64,000 nt of DNA from positions 1-64,000 of the forward strand of contig RGCL01000004.1 of NCBI GenBank assembly GCA_009919175.1, in the 5' to 3' direction. The DNA is from Betaproteobacteria bacterium (GTDB lineage: Bacteria > Pseudomonadota > Gammaproteobacteria > Burkholderiales > Burkholderiaceae_C). Both the position numbers and the translations under genes were made by a program. The notes under the pieces are model-generated. The model was not told the origin of the DNA. It saw nothing but the letters and a program-made list of their open reading frames with translations, and made no database searches. Of this stretch, positions 39,725 to 48,351 are shown one piece after another; position 1 is the first letter of the stretch; each line of letters begins with the position of its first letter.

Positions 39725-39873
39725 GCGGCGCATAAGCCACAGCCCTTGCGCTGGCCTTCGTGATGGCCGCGTGGATACCCTTTCATTGAGTGTGTGATTG
39801 AGAGCGCACGGCTTCAGGGTTAACACAGATACCCGTGACCACACTTTGACTCAACAATCCCGGCGCAAGCGCT

Positions 39874-39896
39874 GGTTTTCAATCGTCATTGAAACC
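39874..39896. promoter_or_regulatory. Inverted repeat upstream of livH
   Basis: GGTTTTCAAT-CGTC-ATTGAAACC is a nearly perfect inverted repeat with a single extra T in the left arm, 55 bases before the livH ATG, in the 226-base gap that separates the crotonase from the transporter. It could be an operator or an RNA hairpin. I found no convincing -35/-10 pair beside it. Confidence 0.4.
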
Positions 39897-39950
39897 AACT
39901 CTCGCGCTCACAGATCGAACGCAGGATACGGACACAGGAATCACCACAGG

Positions 39951-40826
39951 ATGCAGGAACTGCAAGTCATCTTCAATGGCTTGGCCCAAGGATGTATTTA
40001 CGGCCTGATCGCCATGGGCTTCGTGCTCATCTACAAAGCCACCGAGACCGTCAGCTTTGCACAGGGTGACCTGATGATGCTGGGGGCGTTTTGTGGTTTG
40101 GCGCTCACGCAATGGATGGGCTGGCCTTACTGGTTGGGGGTGCCCAGCGCCTTGGTGGCCATGGCCATCTCGGGTTGGCTCATCGAACTCGCAGTCATTC
40201 GTCCCATCCTGGGTCAACCCGCCTTCTCGGTGGTCATGCTCACCTTTGGCATTGGCTATGTGGCGCGCGGGCTCATCACCATGATCCCCAACGTGGGCAC
40301 CGACACCCATGCCTTTGCCACACCCTATTCCGAGATCACCTACGACATCCATGGCATGGTCATCAGTGCCAGCCAGGTGGTGGTGGTGGTCACCACGGCC
40401 GCACTGTGCGGCCTGCTCTACCTGGTGTTCAGCCGCTCGCGCCTGGGCATTGCCATGCAAGCGGCCTCGCAAAACCAGCTCGCTGCCTATTACATGGGCA
40501 TCCCGGTCAAACAGCTCAATGGCCTGGTCTGGGCTTTGGCCGCTGTGGTGGCAACGATTGCCGGTCTGCTGCTCGCCCCCATCACCTTTGTGCATGCCAA
40601 CATGAGCTTCATTGGCCTCAAGGCGTTTCCTGCGGCGGTGGTGGGGGGCTTCACCAGCTTGCCCGGTGCCATCGTGGGCGGCCTCATCATCGGCCTGGTC
40701 GAAGCCCTCTCGGGCTTTTACCTGCCCGAGGGCTTCAAGGACGTGGCGGCGTATGTGGTGGTCTTGCTCATGCTGGCCATCAAGCCCAATGGCTTGTTTG
40801 GCGAAAACCTGCGGAAAAAAGTCTGA
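39951..40826 (+). CDS. Branched-chain-type ABC transporter permease (LivH family)
   Basis: One of two permeases of a HAAT/Liv-type importer. The 291-residue protein has about eight hydrophobic segments and begins QVIFNGLAQGCIYGLIAMGFVLIYKATETVSFAQGDLMMLG, the LivH signature. ATG 39951 is preferred over the track's 39798. The set livH-livM-livG-livF is complete here; such systems carry branched amino acids, amides, urea or aromatic and aliphatic carboxylates. The enzymes around it make a carboxylic acid substrate more likely than an amino acid. Confidence 0.9.
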   Translation: MQELQVIFNGLAQGCIYGLIAMGFVLIYKATETVSFAQGDLMMLGAFCGLALTQWMGWPYWLGVPSALVAMAISGWLIELAVIRPILGQPAFSVVMLTFGIGYVARGLITMIPNVGTDTHAFATPYSEITYDIHGMVISASQVVVVVTTAALCGLLYLVFSRSRLGIAMQAASQNQLAAYYMGIPVKQLNGLVWALAAVVATIAGLLLAPITFVHANMSFIGLKAFPAAVVGGFTSLPGAIVGGLIIGLVEALSGFYLPEGFKDVAAYVVVLLMLAIKPNGLFGENLRKKV

Positions 40827-40829
40827 GTC

Positions 40830-41906
40830 ATGCGCTTCATCTTCAAGACCGATTACGACCAAGACATTCGCCTGGCCAAGCACGGCGGCCATGTGTTTTG
40901 GTATGGCTTGCTGGTCCTTTTTCTGGTGGGAGCCCCCTGGCTGCTCGATGAATACTGGTTGGCCCAACTCACCTTTGTGCTCATTTATGGCGTGATTGGC
41001 CTGGGGCTGATGCTGCTGGCCGGCTTCACCGGGCTGTTCTCGATTGGCCATGCGGCCTTCCTGGGGGTGGGGGCGTACACCGAAGCGGTGCTGGCTCACC
41101 ATGGGTGGCCGTTTCCCTTGTCGCTGGCCATGTCCGCGCTCCTGGCCGCCGCCGTGGGTGCGGTGGTGGGCTTGCCGGCCTTGCGCGTCAAAGGCATTTA
41201 TCTGGGCATTGCAACCTTGTCGTTTGGCTTCATCGTTGAAGAGGTGCTGGCGCGCTGGGAAAGCCTCACTGGCGGTAATGCAGGCAAGCACGTGCCCACG
41301 CTCAATGCCTTTGGCTGGGAAGCCAGCGACGAAACCCGTTTTTACATGGTCTGCCTGGTGGTGACCACGCTCAGCACGCTCGCGGTGCTCAACCTCTTGC
41401 GCAGCCCCACGGGGCGCGCCTTTGTCGCCATCCGCGACTCTGAAATCTCGGCGCAAAGCATGGGCATCCACCTGGCTCACTACAAGACCCTGAGCTTCAT
41501 GATCTCGGCTGCGCTGGCTGGCATGGGGGGCGCGCTCTATGCCCACAAGCTGCAATTCATCAGCCCCGACCAGTTCAACATCCTGCAGTCCATCGATTTG
41601 TTGCTGATGGTGGTGATCGGCGGACTGGGCTCCATCCACGGCGTTTTCCTTGGCGCCATCTTCCTCATCACCATGCCTCAACTCATTTCATTGGGCAAAG
41701 ACCATTTGCCGGATGTGATTGGCCAGGCACCGGGTTTGCAGGCCGTGGTGTATGGGGTGGTGCTGATTGCCTTTGTGCTGCTCGAGCCCATGGGCTTGTA
41801 TGGCCGCTGGCTCAAAATCCGCACGTGGTTGCAGCTCTTTCCCTTTTATCGCCGGGGCATGTTCAAGCGGCAAAAGAGCTTCCAGAAATCGGATCGACTC
41901 AAATGA
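40830..41906 (+). CDS. Branched-chain-type ABC transporter permease (LivM family)
   Basis: Second permease, 358 residues, with a charged N-terminus (MRFIFKTDYDQDIRLAKHGG) then about nine hydrophobic segments and the LivM features LMLLAGFTGLFSIGHAAFLGVGAYT and IGGLGSIHGVFLGAIFL. Three bases separate it from livH, and its stop overlaps the livG start by ATGA. The C-terminal 35 residues are basic and cytoplasmic. Confidence 0.9.
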   Translation: MRFIFKTDYDQDIRLAKHGGHVFWYGLLVLFLVGAPWLLDEYWLAQLTFVLIYGVIGLGLMLLAGFTGLFSIGHAAFLGVGAYTEAVLAHHGWPFPLSLAMSALLAAAVGAVVGLPALRVKGIYLGIATLSFGFIVEEVLARWESLTGGNAGKHVPTLNAFGWEASDETRFYMVCLVVTTLSTLAVLNLLRSPTGRAFVAIRDSEISAQSMGIHLAHYKTLSFMISAALAGMGGALYAHKLQFISPDQFNILQSIDLLLMVVIGGLGSIHGVFLGAIFLITMPQLISLGKDHLPDVIGQAPGLQAVVYGVVLIAFVLLEPMGLYGRWLKIRTWLQLFPFYRRGMFKRQKSFQKSDRLK

Positions 41907-42718
41907 GCGAAGACATCCTCTTATCCGCCCGCGAGCTGAGCATGCGCTTTGGTGGCGTGCTGGCGGTCAACAACGTGAGCTTCGACGTCCACAAGGGCGA
42001 GGTTTTCACCCTCATTGGCCCCAATGGCGCGGGCAAGACCACGGTGTTCAACCTCATCAGTGGCATTTATGTGCCCACCCAGGGTGAGGTGATGTACCAG
42101 GGCAAGTCACTGGCCAGTGTGCCGCCCCACGGCGTGGCCGGCCTTGGCATTGCCCGCACCTTCCAGAACATCGAACTCTTTGAGCATGCGACGGTCTTGC
42201 AAAACCTGCTGATTGGCCGTCACACCCACCGTGAAACCAGCGTGTGGAGCGACATGTTCTTCACCCGCCGCGTGCGCGAGGCCGAAATCAAGGCGCGCGA
42301 AAAGGTGGAACAAGTCATCGACTTTCTTGACTTGCAACACCATCGCGATGCCATGGTGGCGGGCTTGCCTTATGGCGTGCGCAAAGTCATTGAACTCGCA
42401 CGCGCCTTGTGCACCGAGCCCAAGTTGCTGCTGCTCGACGAACCCTCCTCCGGCCTCAATGTCGAGGAAACCGAGGACATGGCGTTTTGGATTTCAGACA
42501 TCAAGAATTTGCTGGGCATCACCGTGCTGATGGTGGAGCACGACATGAGCCTGGTCTCCAAGGTCTCCGATCGGGTGCTGGCCATGAGCCAGGGCGAGGT
42601 GCTCGCCATGGGTACACCCGCACAAGTGCAATCCCATCCCGATGTCATTGAGGCCTACCTGGGCTCCATCGACGATGTGACCAGCCTGCGCCGCGAGCCG
42701 GCCAAGGGGGGCGCATGA
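41903..42718 (+). CDS. ABC transporter ATP-binding protein (LivG family)
   Basis: ATPase subunit, 271 residues. Walker A GPNGAGKTTVFNLI near residue 39, the LivG-type GIARTFQNIELF Q-loop, the degenerate signature LPYGVRKVIELARAL (the canonical LSGGQ is altered, as is normal for LivG), and Walker B LLLLDEPSSGLN. Start moved from the track's 41825 to ATG 41903, which overlaps the livM stop. It pairs with LivF to drive import. Confidence 0.92.
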   Translation: MSEDILLSARELSMRFGGVLAVNNVSFDVHKGEVFTLIGPNGAGKTTVFNLISGIYVPTQGEVMYQGKSLASVPPHGVAGLGIARTFQNIELFEHATVLQNLLIGRHTHRETSVWSDMFFTRRVREAEIKAREKVEQVIDFLDLQHHRDAMVAGLPYGVRKVIELARALCTEPKLLLLDEPSSGLNVEETEDMAFWISDIKNLLGITVLMVEHDMSLVSKVSDRVLAMSQGEVLAMGTPAQVQSHPDVIEAYLGSIDDVTSLRREPAKGGA

Positions 42719-43506
42719 ACACGCTGACCACGCAGGACGACGTCATGCTGCGCTTGCTCAATGTGGAAAGCGCCTATGGCCCCATCAAGGCCATCCGTGG
42801 CGTGAGCCTGGAGGTGCGTGTGGGCCAGATTGCCACGGTCCTGGGCAGCAACGGGGCAGGCAAGAGCACCATCCTCAAGACCATCAGCGGCATCATCGAT
42901 CCCAACAAGGGCAGCATCGAATTCAAGGGTGAAAACATCACCGCCATGGATCCCGCGCACGTGGTGCAGCGCGGCCTCATGCACGTGCCCGAGGGGCGCG
43001 AGGTCTTCCCCCTGCTGTCGGTGCGCAACAACTTGCTCATGGGGGCTTACACCCGCAAGGACCGCGATGCCGTGGAGCACGACATGGAAGCGGTGTTTCG
43101 CTACTTCCCCATCCTGAGCGAGCGCGCTCACCAGGATGCAGGCCTGCTCTCGGGCGGACAACAGCAGATGTTGGCCATCAGCCGCGCCCTCATGGCCAAT
43201 CCCGAGCTCATCCTGCTCGACGAGCCCAGCCTGGGCTTGAGCCCCAAGCTCACCAAGGAAATCTTTGAGATCGTGGTGCGCATCAACCGCGAGCGCGGCA
43301 CCACCATCTTGCTGGTGGAGCAAAACGCCAACATGGCCCTCAACGCCGCAGATTACGGCTATGTGCTGGAAAACGGCCGCATCGTGATGGAAGACACCTG
43401 TGCGCGCTTGCGTGAAAAAGACGACATCAAAGAGTTCTACCTCGGCATGAAGGAGCAAGGTGTCCGCTCCGAGCGCCGCTGGAAGAAAAAGAAGAACTGG
43501 CGCTGA
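42715..43506 (+). CDS. ABC transporter ATP-binding protein (LivF family)
   Basis: Second ATPase subunit, 263 residues. Walker A GSNGAGKSTILKTISG near residue 43, the LivF-type MHVPEGREVFPLLSV, a canonical signature LSGGQQQMLAISRAL, and Walker B LILLDEPSLGLSP. It ends with a very basic tail (RRWKKKKNWR). Overlaps livG by ATGA and is followed three bases later by the acyl-CoA ligase, so uptake and activation are genetically coupled. Confidence 0.92.
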   Translation: MNTLTTQDDVMLRLLNVESAYGPIKAIRGVSLEVRVGQIATVLGSNGAGKSTILKTISGIIDPNKGSIEFKGENITAMDPAHVVQRGLMHVPEGREVFPLLSVRNNLLMGAYTRKDRDAVEHDMEAVFRYFPILSERAHQDAGLLSGGQQQMLAISRALMANPELILLDEPSLGLSPKLTKEIFEIVVRINRERGTTILLVEQNANMALNAADYGYVLENGRIVMEDTCARLREKDDIKEFYLGMKEQGVRSERRWKKKKNWR

Positions 43507-43509
43507 CCC

Positions 43510-45369
43510 ATGAGCAACCTCTGGAACCTCTCTCACATCCAACCCTGCCATGACGTGGTGCTGCCAGGGGACACGGTGGCCGCCATGTTCTGGAATGCGG
43601 TCCAGGCGCGTGGTCCAAAAGTGTGGTTGCGGCAAAAGGAGTTTGGCCTCTGGCGCAGTTGGACCTGGGACCAGACTGCGGCCTCGGTGAGCGAAATCGG
43701 CCATGGCCTTTTGTCGCTGGGGTTTGAACACCAGCACACCGCCTCCATCCTCTCCAACACCAATGTCGAATGGGTCCTGTCTGACCTGGCCGTGCTGTGC
43801 TGTGGCGGCGTGTGCAATGGCATCTATCCCACCGATGCGGCCTCGCAGGTTCAATACCTCTGCGAGGACTCGCGCACAGTGATCCTGTTCGTGGAAGACG
43901 ACGAACAGCTCGACAAAGCCCTGGAGGTGCGCGATCAACTGCCCCTCCTCCAAAAGATCGTGGTCTTTGACATGGAGGGCTTGCACCACCTCGACGACCC
44001 CGATGTGATCAGCCTAGAGGATTTGCGCGCGCTGGGGCGTGCCCACATGGCGCAACACCCCGGCCTGCTGGCCCAGCGCAGTGCCGCCGTCGCGCCTCAA
44101 GACCTGGCCATCCTGGTCTACACCTCGGGCACCACGGGCAAGCCCAAAGGCGCCATGCACACCCATGCCGGCATCGTCTACACCACGCACGGCTACAACA
44201 CCATCAATGCGCGCTACGACACCGATGAGTGCATGTGCTTTTTGCCCCTGTGCCACATCGCCGAGCGCCTGGGCGGCGAGTACTTCTCCCTCTACACCGG
44301 CGCAGTGCTCAACTTCGTCGAGAACCCCGAGACCGTGCCCGAGAACGTACGCGAGATTGCACCCACTGTGTTCACCGCTGTGCCCCGGGTGTGGGAAAAG
44401 TTTTATTCGGCGGTGGCCATCTCCATCAAGGAAGCGGGGGTGATCCAGCAAGCCGCCTATGCCTGGTCCATTGGCATTGGCCAGGCTGTGGCCAATAAGG
44501 TGCTGGCCCGCCAAGCCGTGCCCCTGCACCTCAAGCTCGCCTTCACCCTGGCGCGCTGGCTCGCGCTCAACAATGTGAGGAAGGTCATCGGCATCCACCG
44601 CTCGCGCTACCTGGTCACGGGCGCAGCCCCCATTTCGCCCGATCTGGTGCGCTGGTACCTGGCTTTGGGTGTGCCCATGATCGAGGTCTGGGGCATGACC
44701 GAGACCTGCGGCGCGGCCACCGGCGTTGCGCCTGACCGCATCAAACCCGGCTCCATCGGGATGCCCGCGCCGTACAACGAAATCCGCCTTGACCCGCAAA
44801 CCAGCGAAATCCAGGTCCGTGGTCCCAATGTCTTCAAGGGCTACCTGAATCTGCCCGACAAAACCGCAGAAACCATCGATCCCGACGGCTGGTTGCACAC
44901 CGGCGACGTGGGTGCGATGGACGATGAAGGGTTTTTACGGATCACCGATCGGATGAAAGACATCATCATCACAGCTGGTGGCAAGAACATCACCCCCAGC
45001 GAGTTGGAAAACGAGCTGAAGTTCTCGCCCTACATCACCGATGCAGTGGTGATTGGCGACCGGCGTCCCTACCTGGTCGCGATCATCATGATCGATCAGG
45101 AAAACGTGGAAAAGTTTGCTCAGGATGCCGATGTACCGTTCAGCAATTACGCCTCTCTCACGCGCACGCCCGAGGTGCAGTCGCTCATCCTGGCCGAAAT
45201 CGACCGCGTCAATGTCAAATTCGCCCGCGTGGAGCAAATCAAGCGGTTCTTCCTCCTTGACACCCAACTCACCGCCGAGGACGAGGAACTGACCCCCACC
45301 ATGAAGCTCAAACGCAAGCTCATCGAAAAGAAATACGCCGAGCGCATCGAGACGATGTACCGGTCCTGA
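43510..45369 (+). CDS. Long-chain-type acyl-CoA synthetase (AMP-forming)
   Basis: ANL-superfamily ligase that activates a carboxylic acid to its CoA thioester via an acyl-adenylate. The 619-residue protein has the P-loop VYTSGTTGKPKGAMHTH near residues 206-222, VWGMTETCGAA near 395, GWLHTGDVG near 460 and DRMKDIIITAGGKNITPSELEN with the hinge and catalytic Lys region. It belongs to the 600-residue FadD15-like class rather than the short PaaK class. Sitting between livF and the binding protein, it probably activates what the transporter imports. Confidence 0.9.
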   Translation: MSNLWNLSHIQPCHDVVLPGDTVAAMFWNAVQARGPKVWLRQKEFGLWRSWTWDQTAASVSEIGHGLLSLGFEHQHTASILSNTNVEWVLSDLAVLCCGGVCNGIYPTDAASQVQYLCEDSRTVILFVEDDEQLDKALEVRDQLPLLQKIVVFDMEGLHHLDDPDVISLEDLRALGRAHMAQHPGLLAQRSAAVAPQDLAILVYTSGTTGKPKGAMHTHAGIVYTTHGYNTINARYDTDECMCFLPLCHIAERLGGEYFSLYTGAVLNFVENPETVPENVREIAPTVFTAVPRVWEKFYSAVAISIKEAGVIQQAAYAWSIGIGQAVANKVLARQAVPLHLKLAFTLARWLALNNVRKVIGIHRSRYLVTGAAPISPDLVRWYLALGVPMIEVWGMTETCGAATGVAPDRIKPGSIGMPAPYNEIRLDPQTSEIQVRGPNVFKGYLNLPDKTAETIDPDGWLHTGDVGAMDDEGFLRITDRMKDIIITAGGKNITPSELENELKFSPYITDAVVIGDRRPYLVAIIMIDQENVEKFAQDADVPFSNYASLTRTPEVQSLILAEIDRVNVKFARVEQIKRFFLLDTQLTAEDEELTPTMKLKRKLIEKKYAERIETMYRS

Positions 45370-45404
45370 CCCCTTTTTTGTTTCATTCAACAAGGAGACC
45401 TCCC

Positions 45405-46559
45405 ATGAAACGCAATCTGAGCATCCTGGCCCTGGCCCTGGCGCTGGGCAGTGCCGCATTCGCCCAGCAAGGCGTGAGCAAGGACACCCTGACCTTAGGG
45501 TCGATTCAGGACCTCTCCGGACCACTGGCAGGCTTTGGCAAGCAGGTGCGCATGGGTCTGCTGCTGGCTGCTGACGAAATCAACGAGCAAGGCGGTGTGA
45601 ATGGCCGCAAGATCGTGATCAAGATCGAAGACTCCGGCTATGACCCCAAAAAGGCCGTGCTGGCCGCGCAAAAGCTGGTCAACCAAGACAAGATCTTCGC
45701 CATGATCGGCCACATCGGCACGGCGCAAAACCTCGCAGCCATGCCCGTTCAATTCAGCAAGAACGTCATCAACTTCTTCCCAGTGACGGCGGCGCGCGAA
45801 ATGTTCGAGCCCCTGCATCCGCTCAAGTACGCTTTTGCGGCCACTTACTACGACCAGATGCGCCTGGCCGCGCCCAAGCTGGTGAAAGAAAAGAACCTGC
45901 AAAAGATCTGCACCATCTACCAGGACGACGAATTCGGCCTGGAAGTCTTCCGGGGTGCTGAAGCCGGCCTCAAGTCCATTGGCATGGACTTCACCGAGAA
46001 AACCACCTACAAGCGGGGCGCGACCGAGTTCTCGTCCCAGGTGGCTCGCATGAAGTCGGCGGGTTGCGAGATGGTGGTCCTGGGCACCATCATCCGCGAA
46101 ACCGTGGGCACCATTGGCGAGTCCCGCAAAACGGGCTTCAACCCGGTCTTCCTGGGTTCCTCGGCCTCCTACACCGACTTGATCCACAAGCTGGGCGGAC
46201 GCGCCATGGACGGCCTCTATGCCACCATGACTTCGCAGCACCCCTACTTGGATGAGGCCTCCCAGCCCATCAACTTCTGGGCCAACAAGTACAAGACCAA
46301 GTTCAACGAAGACCCCACCGTGTTCTCCGTGTACGGCTATCAGGCGCTGAGCCACTTTGCCAACGCGGCCAGCAAGGCCGGCAAAAATCTGACTCATGAA
46401 ACCTTCATCAAGGCCATGGACTCCACCACCATCCAGCCCGACATTTTTGGCAGCCCCGCGATGACCTTCAGCGCCACCAAGCGCCTGGGCAGCAACACCT
46501 CACGCCTGTCGCAAATCCAGGAAGGCCGCTGGAAAGTGGTGTCGGGTTACGTGCAGTGA
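45405..46559 (+). CDS. Periplasmic ligand-binding protein of the Liv-type transporter
   Basis: Type I periplasmic binding protein of the LivJ/receptor family, 384 residues, delivering substrate to the livHMGF permease. The Sec signal peptide is evident (MKRNLSILALALALGSAAFAQQ, cleavage after AFA). The mature part starts TLTLGSIQDLSGPLAGFGKQVRMG and contains NVINFFPVTAAREMFE and GTIIRETVGTIGESRKTGF. AAGGAGA precedes ATG 45405. Ligand unknown. A strong terminator follows, ending the block. Confidence 0.92.
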   Translation: MKRNLSILALALALGSAAFAQQGVSKDTLTLGSIQDLSGPLAGFGKQVRMGLLLAADEINEQGGVNGRKIVIKIEDSGYDPKKAVLAAQKLVNQDKIFAMIGHIGTAQNLAAMPVQFSKNVINFFPVTAAREMFEPLHPLKYAFAATYYDQMRLAAPKLVKEKNLQKICTIYQDDEFGLEVFRGAEAGLKSIGMDFTEKTTYKRGATEFSSQVARMKSAGCEMVVLGTIIRETVGTIGESRKTGFNPVFLGSSASYTDLIHKLGGRAMDGLYATMTSQHPYLDEASQPINFWANKYKTKFNEDPTVFSVYGYQALSHFANAASKAGKNLTHETFIKAMDSTTIQPDIFGSPAMTFSATKRLGSNTSRLSQIQEGRWKVVSGYVQ

Positions 46560-46606
46560 TCCCAACTCAGAAACGGGCTTGTGGCCCGCTTCCTTGATCT
46601 GAATTC

Positions 46607-46634
46607 AACGCCCTCTCAGGAGGGCGTTTTTTTT
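46607..46634 (+). terminator. Rho-independent terminator of the liv/acyl-CoA block
   Basis: A stem of at least 7 GC-rich pairs (CGCCCTC/GAGGGCG, extendable by AA/TT), TCAG loop, then eight T. It sits 48 bases after the binding-protein stop and 27 bases before the end of the convergent AidB-like gene. Confidence 0.92.
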
Positions 46635-46661
46635 GAGTAGGCAACAGACGATAGACCCCGT

Positions 46662-48323
46662 TCAGCCCTGCGACAACGCCCGCTCCACGATGGCGGCAGC
46701 CCCTGGAATCGGCGCACTGCCTAGGGTGCCGCGCCACTTGCGGCTCAATCGCGTCTGACAAAACGCCACCGCCACCGATTCGGGTGCATGGGCGATGAGC
46801 AGGCTGGCCTGCATCAGCAAGGCCAATTGTTCGGTGAGCCCACGCGCAGCGGCTTCGTCGGTGCTGTGCTGGGGATGGGCCAGGGTCGAGACCAAGTCCT
46901 GGTAAGCCGCATCCCAGTCGGCATGGAAACCGCGTGCGCCTTGCCACTCCTGCTGCAAGGCCTCCTGACATTGCGGACCTCGCGCGAGGGCGCGCAACAC
47001 GTCCAGGCACATGACATTGCCCGATCCCTCCCAAATGGAATTGAGCGGGCTTTCGCGAAAGAGCCGGCCAAAGGGTCCTTCTTCCACATAGCCCGCACCA
47101 CCGGTGACCTCCATGGCCTCGGCCATGGCCTGGGGCGTGCGCTTGCACACCCAGTATTTGGCCGCAGGGGTGAGGATGCGGCGCAAGGCCAACTCGGACT
47201 CACTGGCCTGTGCGTCATAGGTACGCGCCAAACGCAAAGCCAACCACATGGCAGCTTCGCTCTCCAGCGACAAATCGGCCAGCACGGTTTGCATCAGGTC
47301 GTGTTCGCTCAATCGGCGGCCAAAGGCACTGCGCGCTCGGGCATGGTGAATGGCCTGGCTCACGCCTGCGCGCAAGAGGCCAGCCGAGCCAATGGTGCAG
47401 TCCAGCCGGGTGTGGTTGCCCATTTCCAGGATGGTGGGAATGCCACGTCCCACCTCGCCCACACGCCAGGCGCTGGCCGCATCGAACTCGACCTCGGAGG
47501 AGGCATTCGAGTGGTTGCCGATCTTGTCTTTCAAGCGCTGGATGCGGATGCGGTTGAGCGAGCCATCAGGCAAGACGCGCGGCAAAAAGAAACAGGTCAA
47601 CCCCGCCGAGCTACCTGGGTCGGTTTGCGCAAGGATCAAAAAGGCATCGCACATCGGCGCCGAAAAAAACCACTTGTGCCCAGTGACCTGGTATTGCTCA
47701 CCCCACTCGCTCATGCCCACGGCCTGAGCCAGTGTGGTGTTGCTGCGCACATCGGAGCCGCCTTGCTTTTCGGTCATGCCCATGCCCATGGTCACCGCTT
47801 TTTTGCTGCGCACAAAAGTCAAACGTGGGTCGTAGTCGTTGGCCAAAAGGCGCGGCAACCAATCGGCGGCCAGCTGGGGATGGCGTGCCATCACTGGGAC
47901 CACAGCAAAGGTCATGGTCACGGGGCATTGCACTCCGTTTTCCAATTGGCTAAAGAGGTAATAGGCGGCGGCTCGGTGCACCTGCGCGCCCGCGCCCGGC
48001 TGCGCCCAGGGTGAAGCGTGCAGGCCGTCGCTCAAGGCCATGTGCATGAGCTGGTGGTAGGCCGGATGAAAGCTCACCTCGTCGATGCGGTGGCCAAAGC
48101 GGTCAAAGGCCTTGAGGCTGGGCTTGTTCGCATTGGCCTCGATGGCCCACTGCTGAGCCTGGGCACTGCCATAGCGTTGCCCCATGTCCGACAAGCGGGC
48201 TTGTTGCTCGGTGCTGGGCTGGGCCAAGACCCGCGTGGCCTGCTGCAAGGCCGAGTCGACCGCGTAGAGGTTGACGTCCACAAACGGGGTGGACTGGTTG
48301 AAGACGCTGTGGGTGTCCGACAT
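46662..48323 (-). CDS. AidB-like acyl-CoA dehydrogenase family protein
   Basis: A 553-residue flavoprotein aligning in recalled motifs with E. coli AidB over its length: VFNQSTPFVDVNLYAVDSAL, GMGMTEKQGGSDVRSNTT, GHKWFFSAPMCDAFL, EAMEVTGGAGYVEEGPFGRLFRESPLNSIWEGSGNVMCLDVLR, plus the C-terminal domain that binds DNA in AidB. AidB itself belongs to the alkylation response. Here the gene is the last of an acyl-CoA catabolic operon, so a metabolic role is more likely. Start at ATG 48323; the track's 48371 runs into the carboxylase gene. Confidence 0.88.
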   Translation of the reverse strand: MSDTHSVFNQSTPFVDVNLYAVDSALQQATRVLAQPSTEQQARLSDMGQRYGSAQAQQWAIEANANKPSLKAFDRFGHRIDEVSFHPAYHQLMHMALSDGLHASPWAQPGAGAQVHRAAAYYLFSQLENGVQCPVTMTFAVVPVMARHPQLAADWLPRLLANDYDPRLTFVRSKKAVTMGMGMTEKQGGSDVRSNTTLAQAVGMSEWGEQYQVTGHKWFFSAPMCDAFLILAQTDPGSSAGLTCFFLPRVLPDGSLNRIRIQRLKDKIGNHSNASSEVEFDAASAWRVGEVGRGIPTILEMGNHTRLDCTIGSAGLLRAGVSQAIHHARARSAFGRRLSEHDLMQTVLADLSLESEAAMWLALRLARTYDAQASESELALRRILTPAAKYWVCKRTPQAMAEAMEVTGGAGYVEEGPFGRLFRESPLNSIWEGSGNVMCLDVLRALARGPQCQEALQQEWQGARGFHADWDAAYQDLVSTLAHPQHSTDEAAARGLTEQLALLMQASLLIAHAPESVAVAFCQTRLSRKWRGTLGSAPIPGAAAIVERALSQG

Positions 48324-48351
48324 GGTGCGACCTCGGTGGATGTGCCAGACC

